A DNA stretch of 64,000 nucleotides. It comes from Pseudoduganella albidiflava (GTDB lineage Bacteria; Pseudomonadota; Gammaproteobacteria; Burkholderiales; Burkholderiaceae_D). The position numbers and the translations under genes are program-made. The stretch lies in the NCBI RefSeq assembly GCF_004322755.1, contig NZ_CP036401.1, forward strand, positions 5,704,001 to 5,768,000. The letters are read 5' to 3'. This document shows positions 49,199 through 56,980 of the stretch, in pieces (positions within the stretch are counted from its first letter, which is position 1; every line of letters starts with the position of its first letter). The notes below the pieces were generated by a model, which ran no database searches, was not told the DNA's origin, and saw only the letters and a program-made list of their open reading frames with translations.

Positions 49199-50940
49199 CC
49201 AGACACCTCGTCGCCGCCATCGTCCTGACCGCCATCGGCACGGTCGCCATTGCAAAAACGCCGGTCGCGACCGGTACCGGCGGCGCGGTCGCCACGATCA
49301 GCGAGCAGGCGTCGCAATCGGCGCTGGCGATCCTGGACAAGGGTGGCAACGCGATCGATGCGGCCATCGCCGCGGCGGCCACGCTGGGCGTGACGGACCC
49401 GTTCAGCTGCGGCATCGGGGGCGGCGGCTTCATGGTGGTGTACCTGGCCAGGGAACAGCGCGTGGTCACGATCGACCACCGCGAAACGGCACCCGCCGCA
49501 TTCAGCCCGGCCACCTTCCTCGACAACGGCAAGGAAATGGATTTCGACACCGTCGTCGCCAGCGGCCAGTCGGTCGGCGTGCCCGGCACGGTGCGCGGCT
49601 GGGATGAAGCGCTGCGCCGCTATGGCACGATGTCGTTCAAGCAGGTGCTGGCCCCGGCCATCGACGTGGCGGCCAAGGGCTTCACGGTGAACGCCAACTT
49701 TTCCCGGCTGGTCGATGAAAACGCCGACAAGTTCCGGCGTTTCCCGGCCACCGCCGCGCTGTACCTGAAGGATGGCATGGCGCCGCCGCCCGGCACCCTG
49801 CTGAAGAATCCCGGCCTGGCAAGCACCTACCGCGCACTGGCGCAAGGCGGCGTGAAGGCGTTCTACGAAGGGCCGGTGGCTCGCGCGATCGTCGACGCCG
49901 TGAACCGCCCCGCCACGGCGCCTGGCGTCAGCGTCCGCGGTGGCAAACTCACGCTGGCCGACCTGGCCAACTACGAAGCGCGCATCCGCCAGCCGGTGCG
50001 CAGCACCTACCGCGGCTATGAGCTGTATGGCATGCCGCTGCCCAGCAGCGGCGGCGTGACCGTGCTGGTGGCGCTGAACCTTCTCGAAGGCTGGGACCTG
50101 AAGGCGCTGCCGCGCGCGCAGGCCGAGCACCTGTACCTGGAAGCGAGCCGCCTGGCGTTCGCCGACCGCAATGCCTACCTGGCCGATCCCGAATATGTCG
50201 ATGCCCCCGTGGCCGGCCTGCTCAGCAAGGAGTACGCGGCGCAGCGCAGGAAGCTCATCGACGCCGGCCGCGCGGCTACCGGCCCGGTCGTCGCCGGCGA
50301 TCCCTATCCGTTCCAGCAGGATGCCAGCGTGCCGCAGCGCCCGGCGCCCACGGCACGGCTGCGGCAGGAAAGCGCCCACACCACCCACCTGACCGTGTCG
50401 GACAAGGCCGGCAACGTCGTCTCCTACACGTTCACCATCGAATCGTGGGGCGGCAGCGGCATCGTGGTACCCGGCCATGGCTTCCTGCTCAATAACGAAA
50501 TGACCGACTTCGAATTTTCCGGCCCGGGGCCGAACGTGCCCGAAGCCGGCAAGCGACCGCGCAGCAGCATGGCGCCGACCATCGCGCTGAAGGACGGCAA
50601 GCCGGCGTTCACGATCGGCAGCCCGGGCGGCGCCACGATCATCACCACGGTCCTGCAGACCATCGTCAACCACGTCGACTTCGGCATGCGCATGGACCAG
50701 GCCATCGATGCGCCCCGCCTGTCGCAGCGCAACGGCCCCACCACGGACATCGAGCCCGGCTTCGACGAGGCCGCCCAGGCCGATGCGCTGGTGCGCCTTG
50801 GCCAGCGCTGGGCCAGCGAGCCCGAAGAGATCGGTGCGGCCAACGCGCTCGTGTTCAACCCCGACGGCACCGTGACCGCCGTCAGCGAAGGGCACCGCCA
50901 CGGGGTGGGCAGCGCGCTGGTGCAAAAGAAAGGGCATTGA
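49195..50940 (+). CDS. ggt: Gamma-glutamyltransferase (glutathione hydrolase)
   Basis: GGT (581 aa), a periplasmic Ntn-hydrolase that cleaves glutathione. Signal peptide (~1-20), then the large-subunit part. The autocleavage site and nucleophile is Thr396 in SAHTTHLTV; substrate-binding motifs NEMTDF, RPRSSMAPT and GSPGGATIITTV follow. Length is typical. The start was taken at the ATG overlapping the lipoprotein stop, not an upstream in-frame reading. Confidence 0.95.
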   Translation: MTRHLVAAIVLTAIGTVAIAKTPVATGTGGAVATISEQASQSALAILDKGGNAIDAAIAAAATLGVTDPFSCGIGGGGFMVVYLAREQRVVTIDHRETAPAAFSPATFLDNGKEMDFDTVVASGQSVGVPGTVRGWDEALRRYGTMSFKQVLAPAIDVAAKGFTVNANFSRLVDENADKFRRFPATAALYLKDGMAPPPGTLLKNPGLASTYRALAQGGVKAFYEGPVARAIVDAVNRPATAPGVSVRGGKLTLADLANYEARIRQPVRSTYRGYELYGMPLPSSGGVTVLVALNLLEGWDLKALPRAQAEHLYLEASRLAFADRNAYLADPEYVDAPVAGLLSKEYAAQRRKLIDAGRAATGPVVAGDPYPFQQDASVPQRPAPTARLRQESAHTTHLTVSDKAGNVVSYTFTIESWGGSGIVVPGHGFLLNNEMTDFEFSGPGPNVPEAGKRPRSSMAPTIALKDGKPAFTIGSPGGATIITTVLQTIVNHVDFGMRMDQAIDAPRLSQRNGPTTDIEPGFDEAAQADALVRLGQRWASEPEEIGAANALVFNPDGTVTAVSEGHRHGVGSALVQKKGH

Positions 50941-50948
50941 TGTTGTCC

Positions 50949-50984
50949 GGTCACATCTCGGGTCACATCTCGGGTCACATTTCT
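50949..50984. repeat. Three tandem 12-bp units after ggt
   Basis: ggtcacatctcg (50949-50960), ggtcacatctcg (50961-50972), ggtcacatttct (50973-50984). It starts 9 bp after the ggt stop. Same unit length as the repeat at 939-974, but unrelated sequence. Confidence 0.85.
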
Positions 50985-51046
50985 TAACGCAGTTTTACCC
51001 GTTTTGCCGGGCCATGCGCTGGGCATGCGTCGACGCTGTCGCTAGT

Positions 51047-51063
51047 ATGAGAATCATTCTCAT
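51047..51063. promoter_or_regulatory. Fur box upstream of the siderophore receptor
   Basis: ATGAGAATCATTCTCAT is a near-perfect 8-1-8 palindrome matching the Fur consensus (GATAATGATAATCATTATC type). It ends 18 bp before the receptor ATG, so iron-loaded Fur should repress it. Confidence 0.9.
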
Positions 51064-51081
51064 TCACGTTGACAGGACACC

Positions 51082-53196
51082 ATGCCGCGCTCCACCCGCT
51101 TGCCACGCCCCACGCCATTCGCCCTTGCCGCGCTCTTCTGCGGAGTTGCCCACGCCGACCCGATTCCCGAGAAAGCCGAAGACGCCGAGCAGCAGATGCA
51201 GACCGTCGTCGTGCAAGCCAGCGCGGAGGCGGACAGCTATACCGCGAAAAGCAGCACCGGTGCGGCACGCCTGGACCTGCCGCTGCGCGAAACGCCCCAA
51301 TCGGTCTCCGTGATCACGCGTGCCAGGCTGGACGATTTCCAGCTCGACTCCGTCAACGACATGCTGGAAACCGCCACCGGCGTCACCGTCGAGCGCGTGG
51401 AAAACGACCGCACGTACTACACGGCGCGGGGCTTCGACATCACCAATTTCCAGTACGACGGCGTCGGTACGCCATTCGTCTTCGGCCTCGTGATGGGCGA
51501 CCTGGACACGGCGATCTATGACCGCGTCGATGTCGTGCGCGGCGCCAACGGGCTGATGTCGGGCACCGGCAACCCGTCCGCCACCGTCAACTTCCTGCGC
51601 AAGCGCCCCACGGTCCCGTTCCAGGCCTCGGCCAGCGTCACGCTGGGTTCATGGGACACCAGGCGGGTCGAGACCGATATCTCCGGCGCGCTGAACGTGG
51701 AAGGCACGCTGTCGGCCCGCATCGTCGGCGCCTACGAGGATGGCGATTCCTGGCTGGACCGCTACTCGGCGAAAAAGAAGGTGTTTTATGGCGTGGTGGA
51801 AGCAAAGCTGGCGGACGACACCACGCTGACCGTCGGCCACTCCAGCCAGATCAACGATACCAGGGGCGGCATGTGGGGCGCGCTGCCGCTGATCCATTCG
51901 GACGGCACGCCGACCGACCTGCCGACCAGTTATTCGACCGCGCCGGACTGGACCCGCAACCACGTCAGCGACCAGCGCACTTTCGCCGAACTGGTCCACC
52001 GGTTCGGCAACGGCTGGCGCGCCCAGCTCACCGCCACGCGAAGCACCACCAACACGAACGGGAAGCTGTTCTACACGTATGGCGAGGTGGATGCGGCGAC
52101 TGGCCTGGGCCTGGTGTCCTACCCGTCGCTGTATGCTTCGGAGCTTGCGCAAAACCTGCTCGATGCTTCCGCCACCGGCCGGTTCACGCTGGGCGGCCGC
52201 CAACACGACCTGTCGTTCGGCGCCAACTGGTCACACGCCACGCTGGAGGACATCTCGCACTACGGCCAGGGCATCGGCACCGCGCTGCCGGCACTGGACC
52301 AGTGGACCGGCAACTATCCGGAACCCGCGTTCGATGCGTCGACCGACGGCAGTTCCTATGTCGACAGGCGCAAGTCCGCCTACGTCGCGGCACGCTTCAA
52401 TCTCACCGATCCCCTGAAGCTGATCACCGGCATCACGCACACGAAGGCGGACAGCAGCGGCACCGCGTACGGCGTGACGAAGTTCAAGTCGAACACGAAG
52501 ACCACGCCCTACGTCGGCCTGACCTATGAGTTGACGCCGGCACTGACCGCCTACACCAGCTACACGGAGATCTTCAATCCGCAAAGCGAGACCGATGCGA
52601 ACGGCGTCACGCTCGATCCCATGGAAGGCAGGACCACCGAGGCGGGCATCAAGGGCGAATGGTTCGGCGGCAAACTCAATGCCGCCGCCGCGCTCTACCG
52701 GACCAAGCAGCTGAACACCGCCGAGCAGGCCGGCGTCACCAGCGCCGGCAAATCGTATTACCGCGGCATCGATGCCGAATCGAAGGGTGTCGAATTCGAC
52801 CTGTCGGGCGAGCTTGCAAAGGGCTTGCAGGCGAGCGCCGGCTTCACGGTGATGAACCTGGAAGACCCGGACGGCAACACCGTCAAGACCTACATGCCGC
52901 GCCGCCTGCTGCGCCTGTCCGCCACGTACCAGATACCATCGCTGCCGCAGCTGCGCGTGGGTGCCACTGCCAACTGGCAGGACGACATCTACCGCAACGA
53001 AGCCAGCGGCGTGATTCGCCAGCCGTCGTACGCCACGCTGGGCCTGATGGGGCGCTACGACATCGACCGGCAACTGTCGGTCGCCGTCAACGTCAACAAC
53101 GTGACGGACAAGCGCTACCTCACGAGCCTGTACTGGAGCCAGAGCTATTACGCGGCTCCGCGCAACGCAAGCGTGACGCTGAACTGGAAATACTGA
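51082..53196 (+). CDS. TonB-dependent siderophore receptor
   Basis: A 704-residue outer-membrane receptor. Signal peptide to about residue 25, then TonB-box-like MQTVVVQAS, plug domain (RETPQSVSVITRARLDD ... VRGANGLMSGTGNPSATVNFLRKRP), and a 22-strand barrel ending in SVTLNWKY. The plug motifs match the FhuE/FpvA hydroxamate-type group. There is no N-terminal STN signalling extension. No export or synthesis genes for a siderophore are adjacent. It is convergent with the ABM/P450 pair. Confidence 0.93.
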   Translation: MPRSTRLPRPTPFALAALFCGVAHADPIPEKAEDAEQQMQTVVVQASAEADSYTAKSSTGAARLDLPLRETPQSVSVITRARLDDFQLDSVNDMLETATGVTVERVENDRTYYTARGFDITNFQYDGVGTPFVFGLVMGDLDTAIYDRVDVVRGANGLMSGTGNPSATVNFLRKRPTVPFQASASVTLGSWDTRRVETDISGALNVEGTLSARIVGAYEDGDSWLDRYSAKKKVFYGVVEAKLADDTTLTVGHSSQINDTRGGMWGALPLIHSDGTPTDLPTSYSTAPDWTRNHVSDQRTFAELVHRFGNGWRAQLTATRSTTNTNGKLFYTYGEVDAATGLGLVSYPSLYASELAQNLLDASATGRFTLGGRQHDLSFGANWSHATLEDISHYGQGIGTALPALDQWTGNYPEPAFDASTDGSSYVDRRKSAYVAARFNLTDPLKLITGITHTKADSSGTAYGVTKFKSNTKTTPYVGLTYELTPALTAYTSYTEIFNPQSETDANGVTLDPMEGRTTEAGIKGEWFGGKLNAAAALYRTKQLNTAEQAGVTSAGKSYYRGIDAESKGVEFDLSGELAKGLQASAGFTVMNLEDPDGNTVKTYMPRRLLRLSATYQIPSLPQLRVGATANWQDDIYRNEASGVIRQPSYATLGLMGRYDIDRQLSVAVNVNNVTDKRYLTSLYWSQSYYAAPRNASVTLNWKY

Positions 53197-53229
53197 CGGC
53201 GCCAGCCCTGCGGCGCCCGGGACAAGGCC

Positions 53230-53574
53230 TCAGCCATTGCGGGCGCGGCAATCGGCCGGCGCCTGCGCGCGGTCGTGCAGCCCATAGTCGCGCATCACGC
53301 CGGCGATGCGCAGGCGGTAACCGGCGAACAGTCCACCGCGCCCGGCCTGCTGCGCGGCACGGTGTTCCTCCAGGTTGCGCCACTGTGCCAGCGCCGCCTC
53401 GTCGCGGAAGAACGACAGCGACAGCAGCTTGCCGGGATCGGCCAGGCTCTGGAAGCGCTCGATGGAGATGAAGCCGTCGATCTCTTCCAGCAGCGGCCGC
53501 AGCGCCGCCGCGCGGTCCAGGTACGCCTGTTTCCCGTCGGGATGCGGAAGGACTTCGAAGATCACGGCGATCAT
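53230..53574 (-). CDS. ABM-domain (antibiotic biosynthesis monooxygenase-like) protein
   Basis: A 114-residue ferredoxin-like alpha-beta barrel protein: MIAVIFEVLPHPDGKQAYLDRAAALRPLLEEIDGFISIERF, then KLLSLSFFRDEAALAQWRNLEEHR, typical of the ABM family, whose members range from cofactor-free monooxygenases to heme-binding proteins. It ends with a short unrelated tail. Its ATG overlaps the P450 stop by four bases, so the two proteins are made together. Confidence 0.8.
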   Translation of the reverse strand: MIAVIFEVLPHPDGKQAYLDRAAALRPLLEEIDGFISIERFQSLADPGKLLSLSFFRDEAALAQWRNLEEHRAAQQAGRGGLFAGYRLRIAGVMRDYGLHDRAQAPADCRARNG

Positions 53575-54635
53575 GCTCCGCCCTCCCCGACGAAGACGGG
53601 CATGCGGGCATTTACCGAAGGCCGGTAGCGCCATGCCGCGCGGGGCAACGGCCCGGCCGCGCGCAAGGCCCGCAATGCCTGCGTGACGATGCTGCGCGCC
53701 AGTGTCTGGCCGGGACAGGCGTGGTGGCCGTCGCCAAACCCCGCTGTTCCCGCCAGCACCAGCAACAGCGCCTGGCCGGCCGGCACGCCCACGCCGGCGA
53801 CATCGAGGCCGGCGGCGGTGAACCGGCGCGTGTTATGGATGGCGGGATCGTGTTCCATCACGGCCGGCACCAGCGCGGCGGGGCCGCTGGCATCGCCGCG
53901 CAAGCGGGCCACGATGCAATTGCCCAGCAAGCCGGTGGTGGCGTCATGCGTCTGCGTCATCAGGCCTGCCAGGTTGGCCAGCAGCGCATGCTCGTCCGGC
54001 CATGGCTCCCGCGTGACGCCGGCCAGCAAGGCCGTGCCGGGCGCGCGCCGGACCAGCTGGCGCAACGCATCCAGCAGCGCTTGCGCCGCTTCGTGCCCCG
54101 CCGCGATCTCGCCGGGACACGCCAGCGGCGACAGGCACGCCACGTACCGCGCGACCAGCGCCGCGACACGCGGCAGCTCCCCGTCCGCAAAGCCCAGCAG
54201 GCTGGCCACTGCCCGCACCGGCACGCCCTGGACAAAGGCGTTCAGCGTCGCGGCATCGCATACCTCCGCCGCCATCGCCGTCGCAACGCTCGCCGCGTGG
54301 TCCGCCGCCAGGGACTGCGGCAGCGCCGCCAGCGCGTGCAGCAGCACCGCCTTCGGCGTGGCATGGCGCGGGCCGTCGTTCATCCGTACCAGGGCGCCGA
54401 ACAGGTCGCCCGCCGGTCCCGCCAATGCCGCCGGCACCGGTTCCTGCACGGGCCGCACGCGGCAGGCGGGATCCGCCAGCAATTGGCGCACCGTGGCGGG
54501 ATGCGCGGCGACCCATAGCCGCAGGCGTTCGTCGTAGCGGGGCGCGGGGTCCGCCGCCAGCATGGCGTAGTACGGATAAGGGTCCGGGTGGGTGACGGCT
54601 GCCACCGCGTCGGCGGGTGGGTGATCGGGTTCCAT
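53571..54635 (-). CDS. Cytochrome P450-like protein
   Basis: A 354-residue protein with a P450 heme loop, FGDGHHACPGQTLA, Cys307 being the heme thiolate. The ExxR helix is hard to place, and the I-helix reads LMTQTHDATTGLLG instead of the usual AGxxT pattern. It is shorter than normal P450s (about 400), with a compact N-terminus. The heme loop is good, so heme binding is likely; monooxygenase activity is less certain. It is divergent from an ArsR-type regulator and coupled to the ABM gene. No redox partner is adjacent. Confidence 0.75.
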   Translation of the reverse strand: MEPDHPPADAVAAVTHPDPYPYYAMLAADPAPRYDERLRLWVAAHPATVRQLLADPACRVRPVQEPVPAALAGPAGDLFGALVRMNDGPRHATPKAVLLHALAALPQSLAADHAASVATAMAAEVCDAATLNAFVQGVPVRAVASLLGFADGELPRVAALVARYVACLSPLACPGEIAAGHEAAQALLDALRQLVRRAPGTALLAGVTREPWPDEHALLANLAGLMTQTHDATTGLLGNCIVARLRGDASGPAALVPAVMEHDPAIHNTRRFTAAGLDVAGVGVPAGQALLLVLAGTAGFGDGHHACPGQTLARSIVTQALRALRAAGPLPRAAWRYRPSVNARMPVFVGEGGA

Positions 54636-54709
54636 GCTGTTCCTTTGCGTGATCGAATGGATGCAGTATCCTGAAAAGCCCACCTCGATACTTCGCTGGA
54701 GACCGAATC
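54636..54709. promoter_or_regulatory. Divergent control region of the P450 operon and its regulator
   Basis: A 74-bp gap with the inverted repeat AGTATC (54665-54670) and GATACT (54687-54692). Each arm gives a GATACT hexamer that could serve as -10 for one direction. It is the likely operator of the ArsR-type protein. Confidence 0.5.
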
Positions 54710-55456
54710 ATGGATGCAGCACGCGCCAGGAACATCACGACTGCGGCAACGGCGAATGCCGACGACCGCCTGGCGCGCATCGCCGCCGCCATCGCCGAAC
54801 CGGCCCGCGCACGCATGCTGTGCAGCCTGCTGGACGGCCATGCGCGCACCAGCACCGAGCTCTCCGTGGTGGCCGGGATCGGTGCGTCGACCGCCAGCGC
54901 GCACCTGGCAAGGCTGCAGGAAGATAGCCTGCTGCGCCAGCTCGCGCAGGGCCGGCACCGCTACTACAGCCTGGCCGGCGGCGAGGTGGCGGCCGCGCTG
55001 GAAGCGCTGCTCGTCGTGGCCGGCGTGCAGCGCGCCCCCTTCGTGCCGAACACGCCGGACCGGCTGCGCGAGGCACGCACCTGCTACGACCACATGGCGG
55101 GCGCGCTGGCCGTCATGCTCAACGATCATTTCCTGGCGGCGGGCTGGCTTGCCGAGGAGGATGGCGCGTATGTGCTGTCGGCGGAAGGCGAGACGCGCTT
55201 CGGCGAGCTGGGGCTGGACATGGCCGCGCTGCGCGCCCAGCGCCGCCGCTTCGCCTGCCCTTGCCTGGACTGGAGCGAACGCCGGCCGCACCTGGGCGGC
55301 GCGCTCGGTGCCGCGCTGCTGCGGCTCGCCCTGCAGAAAGGCTGGGTCGAGCAGGATCTCGACAGCCGGGCACTGGGTGTCGCCCCGCAGGGCCGGCGGC
55401 GCATGCTGGCGGCCCTGGGCATGCCCGCGCAAGCGCCCGGGGCTGCCCCTGCATAA
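54710..55456 (+). CDS. ArsR-type winged-helix regulator
   Basis: A 248-residue protein. Residues ~18-100 form an ArsR winged helix: RIAAAIAEPARARMLCSLLDGHARTSTELSVVAGIGASTASAHLARLQEDSLLRQLAQGRHRYYSLAG. The C-terminal ~140 residues form a second domain with FACPCLDWSERRPHLGGALGAALL, also found in relatives. The CPC motif could bind a metal or thiol, but no typical ArsR metal-site CxC sits in the DNA-binding helix. It is divergent from the P450/ABM pair and probably controls it. Confidence 0.85.
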   Translation: MDAARARNITTAATANADDRLARIAAAIAEPARARMLCSLLDGHARTSTELSVVAGIGASTASAHLARLQEDSLLRQLAQGRHRYYSLAGGEVAAALEALLVVAGVQRAPFVPNTPDRLREARTCYDHMAGALAVMLNDHFLAAGWLAEEDGAYVLSAEGETRFGELGLDMAALRAQRRRFACPCLDWSERRPHLGGALGAALLRLALQKGWVEQDLDSRALGVAPQGRRRMLAALGMPAQAPGAAPA

Positions 55457-55530
55457 GCGTTGATTAAATAAGCATCGATTAAGATGGCCGCCCGATGATG
55501 AGGATCCACCACCATCCAAGGGAGATTCAC

Positions 55531-56205
55531 ATGAAAGAAGCCATCCGCGCCAACAAGGGGTTCATTGCCTTCCTGCTGCTGTTCGGGATCTTCCGCACCG
55601 CCGTGGCGGACTGGAACCCGATTCCGTCGGCGTCGATGCGGCCCAACCTGCTCGAAGGCGACGTGGTATTCGTCAACCGCCTGGCCTACGACGTGAAGAT
55701 CCCCCTCACCGATATCTCGCTGGCGCGCACCGGCGAACCGCGCCGCGGCGACGTCGTCACGTTCTCGTCGCCGAAGGATGGCACGCGGCTGATCAAGCGC
55801 ATTGCCGCGCTGCCCGGCGACACTGTCGAGATGCGCGGCGAGCGCCTGCTGATCAACGGCCACCAGGCCAGCTACACGGTGCTGGGCAACAGCACCGAAC
55901 GTATCGATGCACTGGGCGAGCTGGCGGCGCTGCACTTGCGCGAACACAGCAACGAGGCCAGCTACCGCATCCAGGTCCTGCCGCAGGTGACGGCCATGCG
56001 CGACTTCGGCCCGGTGACGGTACCGCGCGACAGCTACCTGATGCTGGGCGATAACCGCGACAACAGCGGCGACTCGCGCGTGTTCGGCACCGTGCCGCGC
56101 GCGCTGCTGATCGGCCGCGCCGAGGGCATCCTGGTCTCCGCCGACATCCAGGGCAACTGGGCGCCGCGCACGGAACGCATCGGCATGAGCCTGCGCAGCC
56201 AGTAG
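55531..56205 (+). CDS. lepB: Signal peptidase I (paralog type)
   Basis: A 224-residue signal peptidase: membrane segment ~10-24, then Ser35 in PSASMRPNLLEGD (nucleophile) and Lys89 in RLIKRIAALPGD (general base), followed by box D GDNRDNSGDSRVFG. It is shorter than housekeeping LepB with its two-helix start and is not beside lepA or rnc, so this is likely an extra, specialised peptidase for the ABC exporter or local secreted proteins. Start MKEAIR follows GGGAG. Confidence 0.88.
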   Translation: MKEAIRANKGFIAFLLLFGIFRTAVADWNPIPSASMRPNLLEGDVVFVNRLAYDVKIPLTDISLARTGEPRRGDVVTFSSPKDGTRLIKRIAALPGDTVEMRGERLLINGHQASYTVLGNSTERIDALGELAALHLREHSNEASYRIQVLPQVTAMRDFGPVTVPRDSYLMLGDNRDNSGDSRVFGTVPRALLIGRAEGILVSADIQGNWAPRTERIGMSLRSQ

Positions 56206-56211
56206 CCGCGA

Positions 56212-56220
56212 TGATAAGAT
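56212..56220 (+). promoter_or_regulatory. Candidate extended -10 of the ABC exporter operon
   Basis: TGATAAGAT (TG-N-TAAGAT) lies 28 bp before the ABC gene ATG. No -35 was found. Confidence 0.35.
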
Positions 56221-56248
56221 CGGCGCTCTCCATCCACGCGGGAGCGAC

Positions 56249-56980
56249 ATGATCGAGTTCGATGGCCTGGCCAAGCGCTATGGCGACTACGAAGCGGTGC
56301 GGCCGCTGACCCTTGCCGTGCGGCGCGGCGAAGTGTTCGGCTTCCTCGGGCCGAACGGCGCCGGCAAGACCACCACGATCCGCATGATGATGGGCATCCT
56401 CGTGCCCAGCGGGGGCCGCGTGCTGGTCGACGGCCTCGATTGCCATGCCGATGGCGCCAGCGTGAAGCGCCACGTGGGCTACCTGCCCGACAACCCGATC
56501 TTCTACGACTACCTGCGCGGGCGTGAAATCCTGCAGTTCGTCGGCGAGATGCACGGCCTGCCGCGGCGCGCCGCCGCCACCCGGGCCGCGGAGTTGCTGG
56601 CCGAATTCGGCCTCGGCGAAGTGGCCGAGGAATTCGCCGTCAATTACTCGATGGGCATGAAGAAGAAGCTGGGCCTGGCGTGCGCGCTGGTGCACGACCC
56701 GGCCGTGCTGATCCTCGACGAACCGATCAACGGCCTCGATCCCCGCGCGGCGCGTGACGTGCAGGACCTGCTGGTGGGCCGCGCCGCCGCCGGCAAGACG
56801 ATCTTTCTCTCCACCCACCTGCTGGACATGGCGCAGCGCATGTGCGACCGCGTGGGCATCATCCATCGCGGCACGCTGGTGGCCACCGGCGCATTGGACG
56901 AGCTGCGCGACGACCGCGCCACGTCGCTCGAGGAAGTGTTCCTGCGCCTGACGGACGAAACGGAAGCGGCGCCGCAGTGA
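56249..56980 (+). CDS. ABC exporter ATP-binding subunit
   Basis: A 243-residue ATPase: Walker A GPNGAGKTT at residues 34-42, signature NYSMGMKKKLGLACA (a divergent LSGGQ), Walker B VLILDEPINGLDP, and STHLLDMAQ. The pattern is that of ABC-2 exporters such as NatA-like pairs. The stop overlaps the next gene start as GTGA. Substrate unknown. Confidence 0.9.
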   Translation: MIEFDGLAKRYGDYEAVRPLTLAVRRGEVFGFLGPNGAGKTTTIRMMMGILVPSGGRVLVDGLDCHADGASVKRHVGYLPDNPIFYDYLRGREILQFVGEMHGLPRRAAATRAAELLAEFGLGEVAEEFAVNYSMGMKKKLGLACALVHDPAVLILDEPINGLDPRAARDVQDLLVGRAAAGKTIFLSTHLLDMAQRMCDRVGIIHRGTLVATGALDELRDDRATSLEEVFLRLTDETEAAPQ

